64,000 bases of DNA from positions 6,307,501 to 6,371,500 of the forward strand of contig NZ_CP029190.1 in assembly GCF_008642295.1 (NCBI RefSeq), given 5' to 3'. The notes below the pieces were generated by a model. It ran no database searches, was not told where the DNA came from, and worked only from the letters and a program-made list of their open reading frames with translations. This DNA comes from Streptomyces venezuelae (GTDB lineage Bacteria > Actinomycetota > Actinomycetes > Streptomycetales > Streptomycetaceae). Each line of letters opens with the position of its first letter. Positions within the stretch are counted from its first letter, which is position 1. Positions 16,385 to 25,222 of this stretch are shown here, piece after piece. Position numbers and translations under genes: made by a program.

Positions 16385-18040
16385 CTATTTCGTGTCGAGG
16401 TCCCGGCGGCGGAAGCCCTCCAGGCCGAGCCAGACCAGCCCCGCAGCCACGAGGGTGAGGACCGCCATCGGCGTCCAGTCCATCCCGGCGGCGGGCAGTC
16501 GCGGCACATGGCCGAACGGGGACAGGTTGTTCACCCATCCGGGGAACTGCAACAGCTGTCCCAGATAGCCGATCGCGAACGCGCTCACCGGTACCACCCA
16601 TGCGACGGCGGCGGCCCGCGGGAACCAGCCGTGCAGCGCCGCCGTGACGCCCACCGTCACCCACAGGGCCGGGGCATAGGCGAGGGCCGCGCCCACCAGC
16701 TTCAGGAAGAGCCCGCCGTCACCGGTCGAGCCGGCGCCGGAGATCCCCAGGCCAATACCGGAGACCAGCAGCAGGAGGGTGCCGCCCGCCATCGCGACCG
16801 CGAGGTGGCTCCCCAGCCAGCCGGCCCGGGAGAGGCCGGTGGCGAGGACGGGTTCGGCGCGTCCGGCGGTCTCCTCCGCGCGCGCCCGCAAGGCGGCGAT
16901 GACCGCGTACACGGCGACGACCACGGCCACGATCGACATGACCATCGCCGCGAAGGACTCCGCGACGGTGGCTCCGCCGAGCCGCTTCAGCGCGTCCTGC
17001 ACCTGCTCGATGTCCTTGAGCATGTCCTCGGCATCGCCGAGGATCGAGCCGTACATCGTACCGAGCAGGAAGACGCCGACACCGAACCCGATGAGCAGGC
17101 CGCGGTGCAGCCGCAACGCGAAACCGAAGGGCCGCGACAGCGCCTCGGAAGCCGCCGCCGGGCCTGTGCGGGCAGCCCGCAGGCCGGCGCCCACATCCCG
17201 GCGGGTGCTCAGGCGGAAGCCCACGGCCGTGCATGCCCCCGCGAGCACCAGGGAGAGCAGCAGCGGCCACCACCGGTCGTCGACGAAGACATAGGTGCGC
17301 TGGGCCCAGCCGATGGGCGAGAACCAGGAGAGGGCCTGGTTGCCGACGTCGCCGGAGGCCCGCAGGGCGAAGGCGGCGCCGATGGCGGCGAGCGCCATCC
17401 CCGACGCTCCTCGGGAGTGCGCGGTCAGCTGTACGGTGATCGCGGCCACGCCCGCGAACACCAGGCCGACCGAGGCGTGGGCCAGTCCGTACAGCAGGGC
17501 CCCGCCGAAGCCGATGCCCTCGATCCCCATGCCGCCGAGGCCGACGGCCAGCAGCAGGGCCAGGCCGAGGTTGGCGACGGCGGCCGTGGCCAGCGCGGCG
17601 GCGAGATGGGCATGCCGGCCCACGACGGCCGAGCGGACCAGCTCCGCGCGGCCCGTCTCCTCCTCGGCCCGGGTGTGCCGGGTGACGATGAGGACGCTCA
17701 TCAGGGCCACCAGGACGGCGGCGATGCCGAGCATGCGGTGCCCGAGCATGGCACCGAAGGTGTAGTCCTCCAGGTAGTGCCGGGGGCCCGTCATGGCCAG
17801 CACGGCGGGGGTGTCCGAGCTGCGCGCGATCGAGGCCCGGTCGGCGGCCGTGGGGTAGAGCGTCTTGACGTTGTTCGCGGTACCCGCCGAGGCGACGAAG
17901 AGGGCGAAGACCCAGACGGGGATCCTGATGCGGTCCCGGCGGAGGTTGAACCGCAGGAGCGTGCCGGCCCCGGCGAACACCCGGCCGCCCTCTGCGGCGC
18001 GAGCGCGCGCGGGGGCGGGGGAGGCGGTGGTGGTGGTCAC
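16385..18040 (-). CDS. ABC exporter permease, polyketide-antibiotic type
   Basis: 551 aa with about 12 hydrophobic segments in two similar halves (near residues 20-260 and 305-540). [20 protein letters not shown] at the start and, in the second half, [20 protein letters not shown] repeat the [20 protein letters not shown] of the first half. This doubled layout with the 'RAEExxGRAE' coupling segment is the hallmark of TnrB/'exporter of polyketide antibiotics' permeases. It starts by the 4-bp ATGA overlap with the upstream ATPase gene, so the two are translationally coupled and form one membrane exporter. The nearby PKS genes make a self-resistance or product-export role likely. Confidence 0.88.
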   Translation of the reverse strand: MTTTTASPAPARARAAEGGRVFAGAGTLLRFNLRRDRIRIPVWVFALFVASAGTANNVKTLYPTAADRASIARSSDTPAVLAMTGPRHYLEDYTFGAMLGHRMLGIAAVLVALMSVLIVTRHTRAEEETGRAELVRSAVVGRHAHLAAALATAAVANLGLALLLAVGLGGMGIEGIGFGGALLYGLAHASVGLVFAGVAAITVQLTAHSRGASGMALAAIGAAFALRASGDVGNQALSWFSPIGWAQRTYVFVDDRWWPLLLSLVLAGACTAVGFRLSTRRDVGAGLRAARTGPAAASEALSRPFGFALRLHRGLLIGFGVGVFLLGTMYGSILGDAEDMLKDIEQVQDALKRLGGATVAESFAAMVMSIVAVVVAVYAVIAALRARAEETAGRAEPVLATGLSRAGWLGSHLAVAMAGGTLLLLVSGIGLGISGAGSTGDGGLFLKLVGAALAYAPALWVTVGVTAALHGWFPRAAAVAWVVPVSAFAIGYLGQLLQFPGWVNNLSPFGHVPRLPAAGMDWTPMAVLTLVAAGLVWLGLEGFRRRDLDTK

Positions 18041-18963
18041 CGGACACCGTCCCCGGCGGCGGCCCGGCCGTTGGCGGCGAGCTGGTCGCCGTAGTGGCGC
18101 AGCATCAGCTCCTCCAGGGTCGGCGGGTGGCTGACCAGGCTGCTCAGCCCGAACTGGGAAAGCCTGCGGATCACCGTGTCGAGGTACGCTCCGTCGACGG
18201 CGAAGTGCACCCGGTTGCCCTCGGTGCGCAGGCCGTGGACACCGGGGAGGGACTCCAGGCCCGTGACGGGTGCCGAGGTCTCCGCCTCGATGGTCGTCCG
18301 CGTGAGGTGGCGCATCTCGCCCAGCGTGCCGGTCTGTACCACCCGCCCCTGGCGGATGATGCTGACGCGGTCGCAGAGCTTCTCCACCTGCGCCAGGATG
18401 TGGCTGGAGAGCAGGATGGTCCGGCCGGCCGCCTTGGCCTGGAGGATGACGTCCTGGAACACCACCTCCATCAGCGGGTCGAGGCCGGCGGTCGGCTCGT
18501 CGAGCAGCAGCAGTTCGGCGTCCGAGGCGAGGGCCGCGACGATGGCGACCTTCTGCCGGTTGCCCTTGGAATACGTGCGGCCCTTCTTGGTGGGATCGAG
18601 GTCGAAGCGCTCGATCAGCTCGTCCCGGCGCTGCTTGTCGAGGCTGCCGCGCAGCCGGGACAGCAGGTCGATCGCCTCACCTCCCGTGAGGTTGGGCCAG
18701 AGCTCCACGTCACCCGGCACATAGGCGAGGCGGCGATGGAGTTCGACGGCCTGGTTCCAGGGGTCCTTGCCGAGCAGTCGGGCGCTTCCGCCGTCCGCAC
18801 GCAGCAGGCCCAGGAGGACCCGAATGGTGGTGGATTTGCCGGCCCCGTTGGGCCCGAGGAAACCGTGTACCTCGCCCGTCTCCACTGTGAGGTGGAGCCC
18901 GTCGAGGGCTTGCACCCGACCGAAGGACTTCCGCAGGTCGGACAACATGATTGCCTTCGTCAT
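18037..18963 (-). CDS. ABC exporter ATP-binding protein
   Basis: 308 aa, one nucleotide-binding domain plus a C-terminal extension. Walker A is [20 protein letters not shown] (about residues 35-54), the signature is the variant [15 protein letters not shown], and Walker B with D-loop is [12 protein letters not shown]. The H-loop His lies in [16 protein letters not shown]. The 'SKGNRQK' signature is typical of DrrA/TnrB-type drug and polyketide exporters. It overlaps the permease gene by 4 bp. Its promoter faces the GbsR/MarR-type regulator across a gap with a 16-bp palindrome, so that regulator probably represses this pair. Confidence 0.92.
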   Translation of the reverse strand: MTKAIMLSDLRKSFGRVQALDGLHLTVETGEVHGFLGPNGAGKSTTIRVLLGLLRADGGSARLLGKDPWNQAVELHRRLAYVPGDVELWPNLTGGEAIDLLSRLRGSLDKQRRDELIERFDLDPTKKGRTYSKGNRQKVAIVAALASDAELLLLDEPTAGLDPLMEVVFQDVILQAKAAGRTILLSSHILAQVEKLCDRVSIIRQGRVVQTGTLGEMRHLTRTTIEAETSAPVTGLESLPGVHGLRTEGNRVHFAVDGAYLDTVIRRLSQFGLSSLVSHPPTLEELMLRHYGDQLAANGRAAAGDGVR

Positions 18964-18983
18964 GCTGATGAAGTTACTGTGAT

Positions 18984-18999
18984 TTCACAAACCTGTGAA
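18984..18999. promoter_or_regulatory. TTCACA-AACC-TGTGAA palindrome, probable GbsR/MarR operator
   Basis: Perfect 6-bp arms with a 4-bp spacer lie 20 bp upstream of the ATPase start codon, in the divergent region between exporter and regulator. The surrounding AT-rich sequence (GTTACTGTGATTTCACAAAC) stands out against the local GC content. Binding here would control both directions. Confidence 0.65.
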
Positions 19000-19055
19000 G
19001 ATAAGGAACCGTTAAAACGGGTCCGGCGCACAACGAGGAAGCGGGAGGGGCCCAG

Positions 19056-19547
19056 GTGGGCGATGCGAAGCGGAATACGGAGGCGGTGTCGGAGTTTGTC
19101 GAACGGTTCGCCTCGGAGCTGGCCGAGGCCGGCATGCCGCGCATGCCGTCCCGGGTGTTCAGCTGCCTGATGGCGCACGACAGGGGCGTTCTGACATCGG
19201 CTCAGCTCTCCGAACGGCTCCAGGTGAGCCCGGCCGCCGTGTCGGGAGCCGTCGGGTACCTGGTCCGGGTCGGCCTCGTGAGCCGGGAGCGGGAGCCCGG
19301 TTCGCGCCGCGACCGCTACAGGGTGCGCGACAACGCCTGGTTCGAGTCGATGGCGCAGCGGGACGAGACGATGCTCCGCTGGATCCGCGTCCTGAAGGAG
19401 GGTGTCGACGCGGTCGGCGGTGACAGTGCGGCCGGCCGACGGCTGTCCGAGAGCGGCGAGTTCTTCGCCTTCATGATGGCGGAGCTGAGCGGCGTCCTGG
19501 ACCGCTGGCGCGCTCGCCAGGGGATCGGTCCCACCGGAACTCCGTAG
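19056..19547 (+). CDS. GbsR/MarR-type transcriptional regulator
   Basis: 163 aa, GTG start at 19056 after GGGAGGGG. The winged helix covers residues about 25-90: MPRMPSRVFSCLMAHDRGVL, LSERLQVSPAAVSGAVGYLV and the wing REREPGSRRDRYRVRD. C-terminal helices (about 95-160) supply dimerisation. The 'MPRMPSRVF' entry with a long first helix is the GbsR subgroup of MarR proteins. It lies divergent from the ABC exporter and next to a palindrome, which fits a drug- or product-responsive repressor of that exporter. Confidence 0.88.
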   Translation: MGDAKRNTEAVSEFVERFASELAEAGMPRMPSRVFSCLMAHDRGVLTSAQLSERLQVSPAAVSGAVGYLVRVGLVSREREPGSRRDRYRVRDNAWFESMAQRDETMLRWIRVLKEGVDAVGGDSAAGRRLSESGEFFAFMMAELSGVLDRWRARQGIGPTGTP

Positions 19548-19663
19548 CCTCCGGGGCCCTGCTGGGGTCGGAACTGGGGAAGGCCCGGGTGCGGGCGGGA
19601 ACCCGCCGCGTCAGGCTGCGTCTGGCCGCACCGGCCGAACCGCCGGGCGAGAAAGGTGATGAG

Positions 19664-20854
19664 GTGTCCGAGCTCGACGTGAGTGCGATCCCCGCGCAGC
19701 CGAACGTGAACGACCCCGCCGTCTATGACTGGTACCGCATGATGCGGGACGAACACCCCGTGCACCGCGACCCGGTGACGGGCTGGTGGGTGGTCTACCG
19801 GTACGCCGACGCCCGGCACGTGCTGACCCACCCCGAGACCTTCTCCTCGGAGATGCACCGGATGGGCTTCCCCGAGACGGGCCTGGAGAGCCTCCCGCAG
19901 ATGGACCCGCCGCGGCACACCCGCGTACGGGGGATCCTCAGCACGGCCTTCACCCCGCACTCGATCTCCGAGTACGAGGAGCTGATCGTCCGTACGACGA
20001 ATGAGATCATCGACGGCTTCATCGGCAAGGACCGCATCGACCTGGTGGCCGATCTCGCCTACACCGTGCCGATCGCGGTCATCCTGGAGATCCTCGGTCT
20101 CCCGGCCGAGGACCGGCACCTCTTCTACGACTGGGCGCGCAAGGTCATGGGCGTGACACCGGAGGAGATGGCCCAGCCGGACTTCGCGGAGGCAATGGGC
20201 CGGCTGCAGCAGGAGGCGATCACCTATCTGCGGGAGAAGGTGCGCGAGCGCCGCAACAAACCGGGGGACGACATGCTCACCCGGCTCGCGAACGCCGAGC
20301 TCGACGGCGACCGGCTCACCGAGGACGAGACGGTCAACTTCGCCAACGTCATGTTCGCCGGCGGCCACATCAGCACGACCATGACCATCGCCAACGCCGT
20401 AGACCTCTTCGACCTGAACCCGGCGGCCCAGGCCGAGGTCCGCGCCAACCCCGAACTGATCGGACAGGCCATGGAGGAGGTCCTGCGCCACCGCCCGCCC
20501 ATCACGACCGGGCTGCGCGCCTCGACCCGGGACGTCGAGCTGGCCGGGGTGATGATTCCGGCCAATCAGCACGTGGCAGCCAGCTTCTGCTCGGCGAACC
20601 GGGACGAGCGCCAGTTCCCCGACCCGGAGGCGTTCGACGTCCACCGCCGCAGTGAGGGCCGGCACTTCGGCTTCGGCTTCGGCACGCACCACTGCATCGG
20701 CAACGCCCTCGGCCGCCTGGAGTCCCGGCTCGTGCTGAAGGTGCTGTTCGAACGCTTCCAGGAGATCCAGGTGGACCGCGATGCCGTCGGGTGGGCACTG
20801 CCTCCGCAGATGGTCGGCTTCGACAGCCTGCCGGTTGCCTTGCGCGCCGCCTGA
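19664..20854 (+). CDS. Cytochrome P450 with atypical I-helix
   Basis: 396 aa from the GTG at 19664 (GAAAGG upstream), a normal length for a soluble bacterial P450. Visible are PPRHTRVRGILSTAF, the K-helix EEVLRHRP (ExxR), and the haem loop FGFGFGTHHCIGNALGR with the ligand Cys near residue 345. In the I-helix the usual AGxE/D-T reads FAGGHISTTMTIAN: an Ile replaces the acid and a Ser the conserved Thr. It needs ferredoxin partners, and none is encoded here. It probably oxidises the polyketide, but the gene precedes the regulator and PKS operon and could belong to a smaller unit. A strong hairpin follows it. Confidence 0.92.
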   Translation: MSELDVSAIPAQPNVNDPAVYDWYRMMRDEHPVHRDPVTGWWVVYRYADARHVLTHPETFSSEMHRMGFPETGLESLPQMDPPRHTRVRGILSTAFTPHSISEYEELIVRTTNEIIDGFIGKDRIDLVADLAYTVPIAVILEILGLPAEDRHLFYDWARKVMGVTPEEMAQPDFAEAMGRLQQEAITYLREKVRERRNKPGDDMLTRLANAELDGDRLTEDETVNFANVMFAGGHISTTMTIANAVDLFDLNPAAQAEVRANPELIGQAMEEVLRHRPPITTGLRASTRDVELAGVMIPANQHVAASFCSANRDERQFPDPEAFDVHRRSEGRHFGFGFGTHHCIGNALGRLESRLVLKVLFERFQEIQVDRDAVGWALPPQMVGFDSLPVALRAA

Positions 20855-20872
20855 CACGCACTCGGCATTCCG

Positions 20873-20922
20873 CCAACACAGCCGCCCGCACCGGCCGTCG
20901 CCGGTGCGGGCGGTCGTGTTGG
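20873..20922. terminator. Long hairpin after the P450 gene
   Basis: CCAACAC and GCCGCCCGCACCGG on the left pair with CCGGTGCGGGCGG and GTGTTGG on the right around a 6-nt CCGTCG loop, giving about 20 bp with small bulges. A further CTCGG/CCGAG pair can extend it outside. It separates the P450 gene from the LAL regulator, so the latter should have its own promoter within 20923-21085. Confidence 0.8.
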
Positions 20923-21098
20923 CCGAGCCCCCGAGGTGGCCGGAAATTGCTACTGCGATTCCTTGACGGCTCCTGAACGGACCTGGCGAGTCCGGCCGAT
21001 GTACGGTCTCACCGATCGAGGCGAGCACCCCTGCGAAGAACATCACGTCAACTGCTCAGCGGACGGACAGTCACTCTTCTCCGAAAGGTGTGAAGCAG

Positions 21099-23933
21099 AT
21101 GCGGCGCGAGGGCGCGGTCCTTCTGGAACGAGTCCACGAAAGAGAACTCCTGGAAGCCGGGGTGCGGCGCGCGCACAGAGGCAACGGCGGAATGGTCGTA
21201 CTGGAGGGAGCCGCGGGGCTGGGGAAGACCAGCCTGCTCCGAGGCGCCCGGGAGGAAGCAGCCGACCTCGGTTTCGGCATCCTGCACGCCCGCGGCTGCG
21301 AACTGGAGCGGGACTTCCCCTGGACGGTGGTGCGCCAGCTCTTCGAGTGCTTCCTCGACGGCGGGCACCACGGCGAGGGCCGGAACCCGATGGCCGGTCC
21401 CGCAGCCCTGGCCGGCGGCATCTTCGACTACGGGCAGGCGGAGACCCGCACCGGCCCGGCGGTGGAAGAGCAGCTCTACGCAGCGCTCCACGGCCTGTAC
21501 TGGCTCTGCCGCAACCTCGCCGAACGGCAACCCCTGCTGCTGGTCATCGACGACGCCCAGTGGGCGGACGCGGCATCACTGCGCTTCGTCAGTTACCTCG
21601 CCAACAGGCTCGACGACGACCCGATCCTCGTCGTTCTCGCGACATCACCGGCCGAGGAGGCCGCCCACAGTGACCTGCTGCGGACCGCCTGCGCCGCGCC
21701 GCTGGCCGAGCTGGTCACGCTCAGCGAACTGACCCCGGACGCGGTCCGGCAGCTCACCGCCGAGACCCTCGGCGACACCCCTGACGAGTCCTTCGCAGAG
21801 GCGTGCCACACTCTGACCGGGGGCAACCCGCAGCACCTCCTCGAACTGCTGAGGGAGGCGGAGCGCGCCGGAATTGCCCCGGTCGCAGCTGACGTCCCGC
21901 GGATCCACGGCCTGGCTCCGGGCCGGGCCGCCCAGGGCGTGCGACGGAGGCTCGACCGGCTGCCGGACCGGGCGATCGCCCTTGCCCGGGCCGTCGCCGT
22001 ACTGCGCGGGCAGGCCGAGCCGCAGCACTGCGCCCGGGTTGCCGGACTGGACGAGGACGGAGCCTCGGAAGCGGCGGGCGTCCTCAGGGATGCGGGCCTG
22101 CTGGCTTCGGGCACCCCCTACGCGTTCAACAGACCGGTGATCAGGCAAGTGGTGTACGAGGGGATTCCGGCCCGGCTTCGCAATGCCGCCCACCGGACCG
22201 CGGCGGAGTGTCTCAGCACGGACCCGGCCACCGCCGTCCCCGCAGCCGAGCATCTGTGCCGGACCGACCCGGGCCCGGACCGCTGGGCCGCCGACGTACT
22301 GCGGGCCGCGTCCAGCCGGCTGGTCGGTCAGGGCGACCCGCAGTCCGCCGCCCGCTACCTCCGCCGGGCCATGGGGGAACTGAGCGCCCACGAGACGGAC
22401 GCCTCGTTCTGGGCGGAACTCGGTGCGGCCGAACTACGCGCCCACGAGCCCGCGGCGGTCGAGTGTCTGACCGAGGCTCTGCACCGGAGGCCGAGGCCGG
22501 ACCTGGAACGCGCCATACGCCTCGACCTCGCCCAGGCCCTCGCCGCCGCCGGCCGCCCCGATGAGGCCGCCGAGACGCTCTCCGGTCACACTTCGGCCGG
22601 CGGGAGCCAGCTCTGGGCCCTGGGGGCCGTGCTGCACCGGCTGTTCGCCACCACGCAGGCTCCGTGCCCCTCCGGTCCTCACGTCGAGGACCGGGCGACC
22701 CTGTGTGCCCACGCCGCCGCGGAGGCCCTGTCCCGGGGCCGGCCGCTGCACCGCGTGGCCCGGCTGTCGGCCGCGGCGGTCGCGGACGGTGCCCGGCTCG
22801 GCCCGCACGACGTGGAACTGCCCCCCGCCTCCATCGCCGCCTGGGTGCTCGCCCAGTGCGGTGATCCGGTCAGTGCGGAACGCGTCCTGAACGAGGTCAT
22901 CGTTGCGGCCTCGCGGGCCGGGCACCTGCTGGCCTCGGCCACCGCGGAAAGCCTGCGGGCCATGGTGCTGCTCGACACCGGACGGATCACCGAGGCCGCG
23001 GACGCCGCTCGATCGTTGCTCGGCCGCACCGGCGCGAAGGACCTGGAGACGGTCCACGTACCGCTCGCCACGGCCGTGCTCATCCACTGCATGATCGAGC
23101 AGAACCGTGCGGGGGAGGCCGCGGACCTGCTCGCCCGCCAGGGCCTGGCCGACGGCCTGCACGGTGGCGCCGTGTACCTGCCGGTGCGTGTGGCCCGTGG
23201 CAGGCTGTTCGCCGCGCTGGGGCGTACGAGGGAGGCGGTCCGCGAATTCCTCGACTGCCGGCGCCTCGCTCAGAAGGGCCCGTGGCGCCATTTCTGTGCC
23301 ACGGGCGGCTGGTTCGTCGACGGCGTACGGGCGCTCGCACTGGGAGTGGGCGCGTCCGCCGCCCGCACGCTCGCCTTCGACGAGGTGAAACGGGCGAGTT
23401 CCCTCGGCGCGGCCCAGCCGCTGGCCGCCGCCCTCTGCGCGTACGGAGAGATCGTCGGAGGCGACAAGGGCATCCGGCGCATGGAGCAGGCCGATCACCT
23501 GCTGGCGGAGCTGCCGCTGCCCCTGGACCGGGCCCGTGTCCTGCTCGCCCTCGGGGGCGCGCTGCGCCGCGGCGGTGACCGCTTGGGCGCCCGGCAGCGG
23601 CTCACCGCGGCGGCCGAACTGGCCCGCGGCTGCGGAGCGGAGTCCCTGGAGAACGCGGCGCACGCCGAACTGCGACTGACCGGGGCCCGGCCCGCTCCCG
23701 CCACGTCCAAAGACGCGGCCGCGCTGACGCCCGCGGAGCAGCGCGTCGCCGACAAGGCGTCCGAGGGCCTGACCAACAAGGAGATCGCGCAGGCCCTGTT
23801 CATCACGGTGAAGACCGTCGAATGGCACCTCGGACAGGCCTACAGCAAGCTGGGCATCCGCAAACGCTCCGAACTGGCCCGTGCGCTGTCCCCGGTGGGC
23901 GCGGTGCCGGCCCCACTGCGGCACAGCGCCTGA
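21099..23933 (+). CDS. LAL-type LuxR family regulator
   Basis: 944 aa from the ATG at 21099; a GTG at 21090 is also possible, since GAAAGG sits at 21081-21086. It has the STAND/LAL architecture. An N-terminal AAA-like ATPase (about 1-320) carries Walker A LEGAAGLGKTSLLRGA and Walker B LLLVIDDAQWADAASLRF. A long helical, TPR-like middle (about 320-860) follows, with a C-terminal LuxR helix-turn-helix (about 875-930) of LTPAEQRVADKASEGLTNKE and TVKTVEWHLGQAYSKL. LAL proteins are pathway-specific activators of macrolide and other polyketide clusters. It lies upstream of, and on the same strand as, the PKS genes, so activation of this cluster is the obvious inference. Confidence 0.92.
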   Translation: MRREGAVLLERVHERELLEAGVRRAHRGNGGMVVLEGAAGLGKTSLLRGAREEAADLGFGILHARGCELERDFPWTVVRQLFECFLDGGHHGEGRNPMAGPAALAGGIFDYGQAETRTGPAVEEQLYAALHGLYWLCRNLAERQPLLLVIDDAQWADAASLRFVSYLANRLDDDPILVVLATSPAEEAAHSDLLRTACAAPLAELVTLSELTPDAVRQLTAETLGDTPDESFAEACHTLTGGNPQHLLELLREAERAGIAPVAADVPRIHGLAPGRAAQGVRRRLDRLPDRAIALARAVAVLRGQAEPQHCARVAGLDEDGASEAAGVLRDAGLLASGTPYAFNRPVIRQVVYEGIPARLRNAAHRTAAECLSTDPATAVPAAEHLCRTDPGPDRWAADVLRAASSRLVGQGDPQSAARYLRRAMGELSAHETDASFWAELGAAELRAHEPAAVECLTEALHRRPRPDLERAIRLDLAQALAAAGRPDEAAETLSGHTSAGGSQLWALGAVLHRLFATTQAPCPSGPHVEDRATLCAHAAAEALSRGRPLHRVARLSAAAVADGARLGPHDVELPPASIAAWVLAQCGDPVSAERVLNEVIVAASRAGHLLASATAESLRAMVLLDTGRITEAADAARSLLGRTGAKDLETVHVPLATAVLIHCMIEQNRAGEAADLLARQGLADGLHGGAVYLPVRVARGRLFAALGRTREAVREFLDCRRLAQKGPWRHFCATGGWFVDGVRALALGVGASAARTLAFDEVKRASSLGAAQPLAAALCAYGEIVGGDKGIRRMEQADHLLAELPLPLDRARVLLALGGALRRGGDRLGARQRLTAAAELARGCGAESLENAAHAELRLTGARPAPATSKDAAALTPAEQRVADKASEGLTNKEIAQALFITVKTVEWHLGQAYSKLGIRKRSELARALSPVGAVPAPLRHSA

Positions 23934-24083
23934 GCACCGGTCCCGGGGGAGCTGGGGTCCCTGCTGGGGGTTCTCCTGGGGCGCCGCAGCGCCCGGTTCG
24001 ACAGGCTGACCGTCGTCCGCCGCGGTGACACCGGATCCGGCCACCGCGGCCCGGCCCCTGTCGCAACCGAAAGGCGGGAACCC

Positions 24084-24587
24084 GTGAGCAGCGCACCCAG
24101 TGAGAAGCGGTACGACACGCTGACCCCGGCGGAGAGGTCCTTCGTCGACGAGGTCGCCCGGCACTACCACGAGGCCCACGGGGTCACCTGGGAGAAGGGC
24201 CGCGTCATGGCCTGGATGATCATCAGCGACCCCGCCGAACAGACCATGGCCCAGATCTGCGCGGCCGTGGACGCCGCTCCCGAGAGCATCGAGCAGCTCC
24301 TCGAACAGCTCACCCTGGCCGGGCTGTACACCCGGACCGGCGGGGACGGCGAGGAGCCCCGCTACCGCCTGGTCGACAACGGCTACCCGAAGGCGGTCTC
24401 CGACACCTTCGCCAGCTGGCCCGAGTACCACCGGATCTTCCAGTACGGCCTGGAGGTGCTGGCCGACGCCACCCCGGAGCGCCGTCGGCGCATCGCCGAG
24501 ATCGAGGAGCTCTTCCGGCACATCGTCGGCGACCTCGCCGACATGTCCGCGCGCTGGGAGCGCCACCTCCAGAGCACCTCCGCCTGA
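24084..24587 (+). CDS. GbsR-like winged-helix regulator, paralogue A
   Basis: 167 aa, GTG at 24084 after GAAAGGCGGGAA. LTPAERSFVDEVARHYHEAH leads into GRVMAWMIISDPAEQTMAQI, the helix-turn-helix region (about residues 35-85), then a wing-like TRTGGDGEEPRYRLVDNGYP. A C-terminal helical segment (ATPERRRRIAEIEELFRHIV) should dimerise. The fold is the GbsR/MarR type, and the next gene is clearly its paralogue. No effector is known. Being placed directly ahead of the PKS genes, the two may act as a heterodimer controlling the cluster. Confidence 0.75.
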   Translation: MSSAPSEKRYDTLTPAERSFVDEVARHYHEAHGVTWEKGRVMAWMIISDPAEQTMAQICAAVDAAPESIEQLLEQLTLAGLYTRTGGDGEEPRYRLVDNGYPKAVSDTFASWPEYHRIFQYGLEVLADATPERRRRIAEIEELFRHIVGDLADMSARWERHLQSTSA

Positions 24588-24636
24588 CCGGCCGCCCGGC
24601 CGGCCACCGCCCGACGACGCGAAGAGAGAGGGCCCC

Positions 24637-25152
24637 ATGGCCGCTGACACCGCACCCGTGAAGCTCACCGAGGGCGAGAAGTCCTTCGTGGAGAAGGTCG
24701 CCCAGTACTACTACGAGAACGACGGCATGCCGCACGACCGCGGCCGCGTCGTCGGCTGGATGATGATCTGCGATCCGGCCGCCCAGACGGCGGGTCAGAT
24801 CGCCGAGGTCCTCGGCGTGCCGCGTGCCGCGATCGACCGCATCGTCGACCAGCTCACGCCCGAGAACGACCCCGTCAGCGTGTTCGAGCGCACCGGCTCG
24901 CTGACCGAGGACTACACCATCCGGCTGCGGGAGAACAGCTGGGCGCCGAAGGTCAGGGGCATCTTCTCCGAGTTCCCCGACTTCCACCGGGTCGCACGCG
25001 CCGGACTGGACGGCCTCCGGGCCGAGGGCGCCGCCGAGGAGCGCCTGCTGCGCCTGTCGAACATGGAGCGCTTCCTCGCCTTCGTCAGCGCCGAGATGCC
25101 CGCGATCCTCGAACGCTACGAGAAGCAGAAGTCGGCCGGACAGGCCGGCTGA
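24637..25152 (+). CDS. GbsR-like winged-helix regulator, paralogue B
   Basis: 171 aa, ATG at 24637 after GAGAGAGGG. It aligns with the preceding protein along its length: KLTEGEKSFVEKVAQYYYEN, GRVVGWMMICDPAAQTAGQI and a C-terminal helix near RLSNMERFLAFVSAEMP. The wing differs (PENDPVSVFERTGSLTEDY) and is longer. It lies 49 bp after its paralogue and 70 bp before the PfaD gene, all on the same strand, so probably in one transcript with the PKS genes. Its target and ligand are unknown. Confidence 0.75.
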   Translation: MAADTAPVKLTEGEKSFVEKVAQYYYENDGMPHDRGRVVGWMMICDPAAQTAGQIAEVLGVPRAAIDRIVDQLTPENDPVSVFERTGSLTEDYTIRLRENSWAPKVRGIFSEFPDFHRVARAGLDGLRAEGAAEERLLRLSNMERFLAFVSAEMPAILERYEKQKSAGQAG

Positions 25153-25222
25153 ACCGGCCGCGGGCCCCCGCCCGCCGGTCTCCCATCAGGCACGCAGCGC
25201 ACAGAACAGGAAGGACGAGGAC

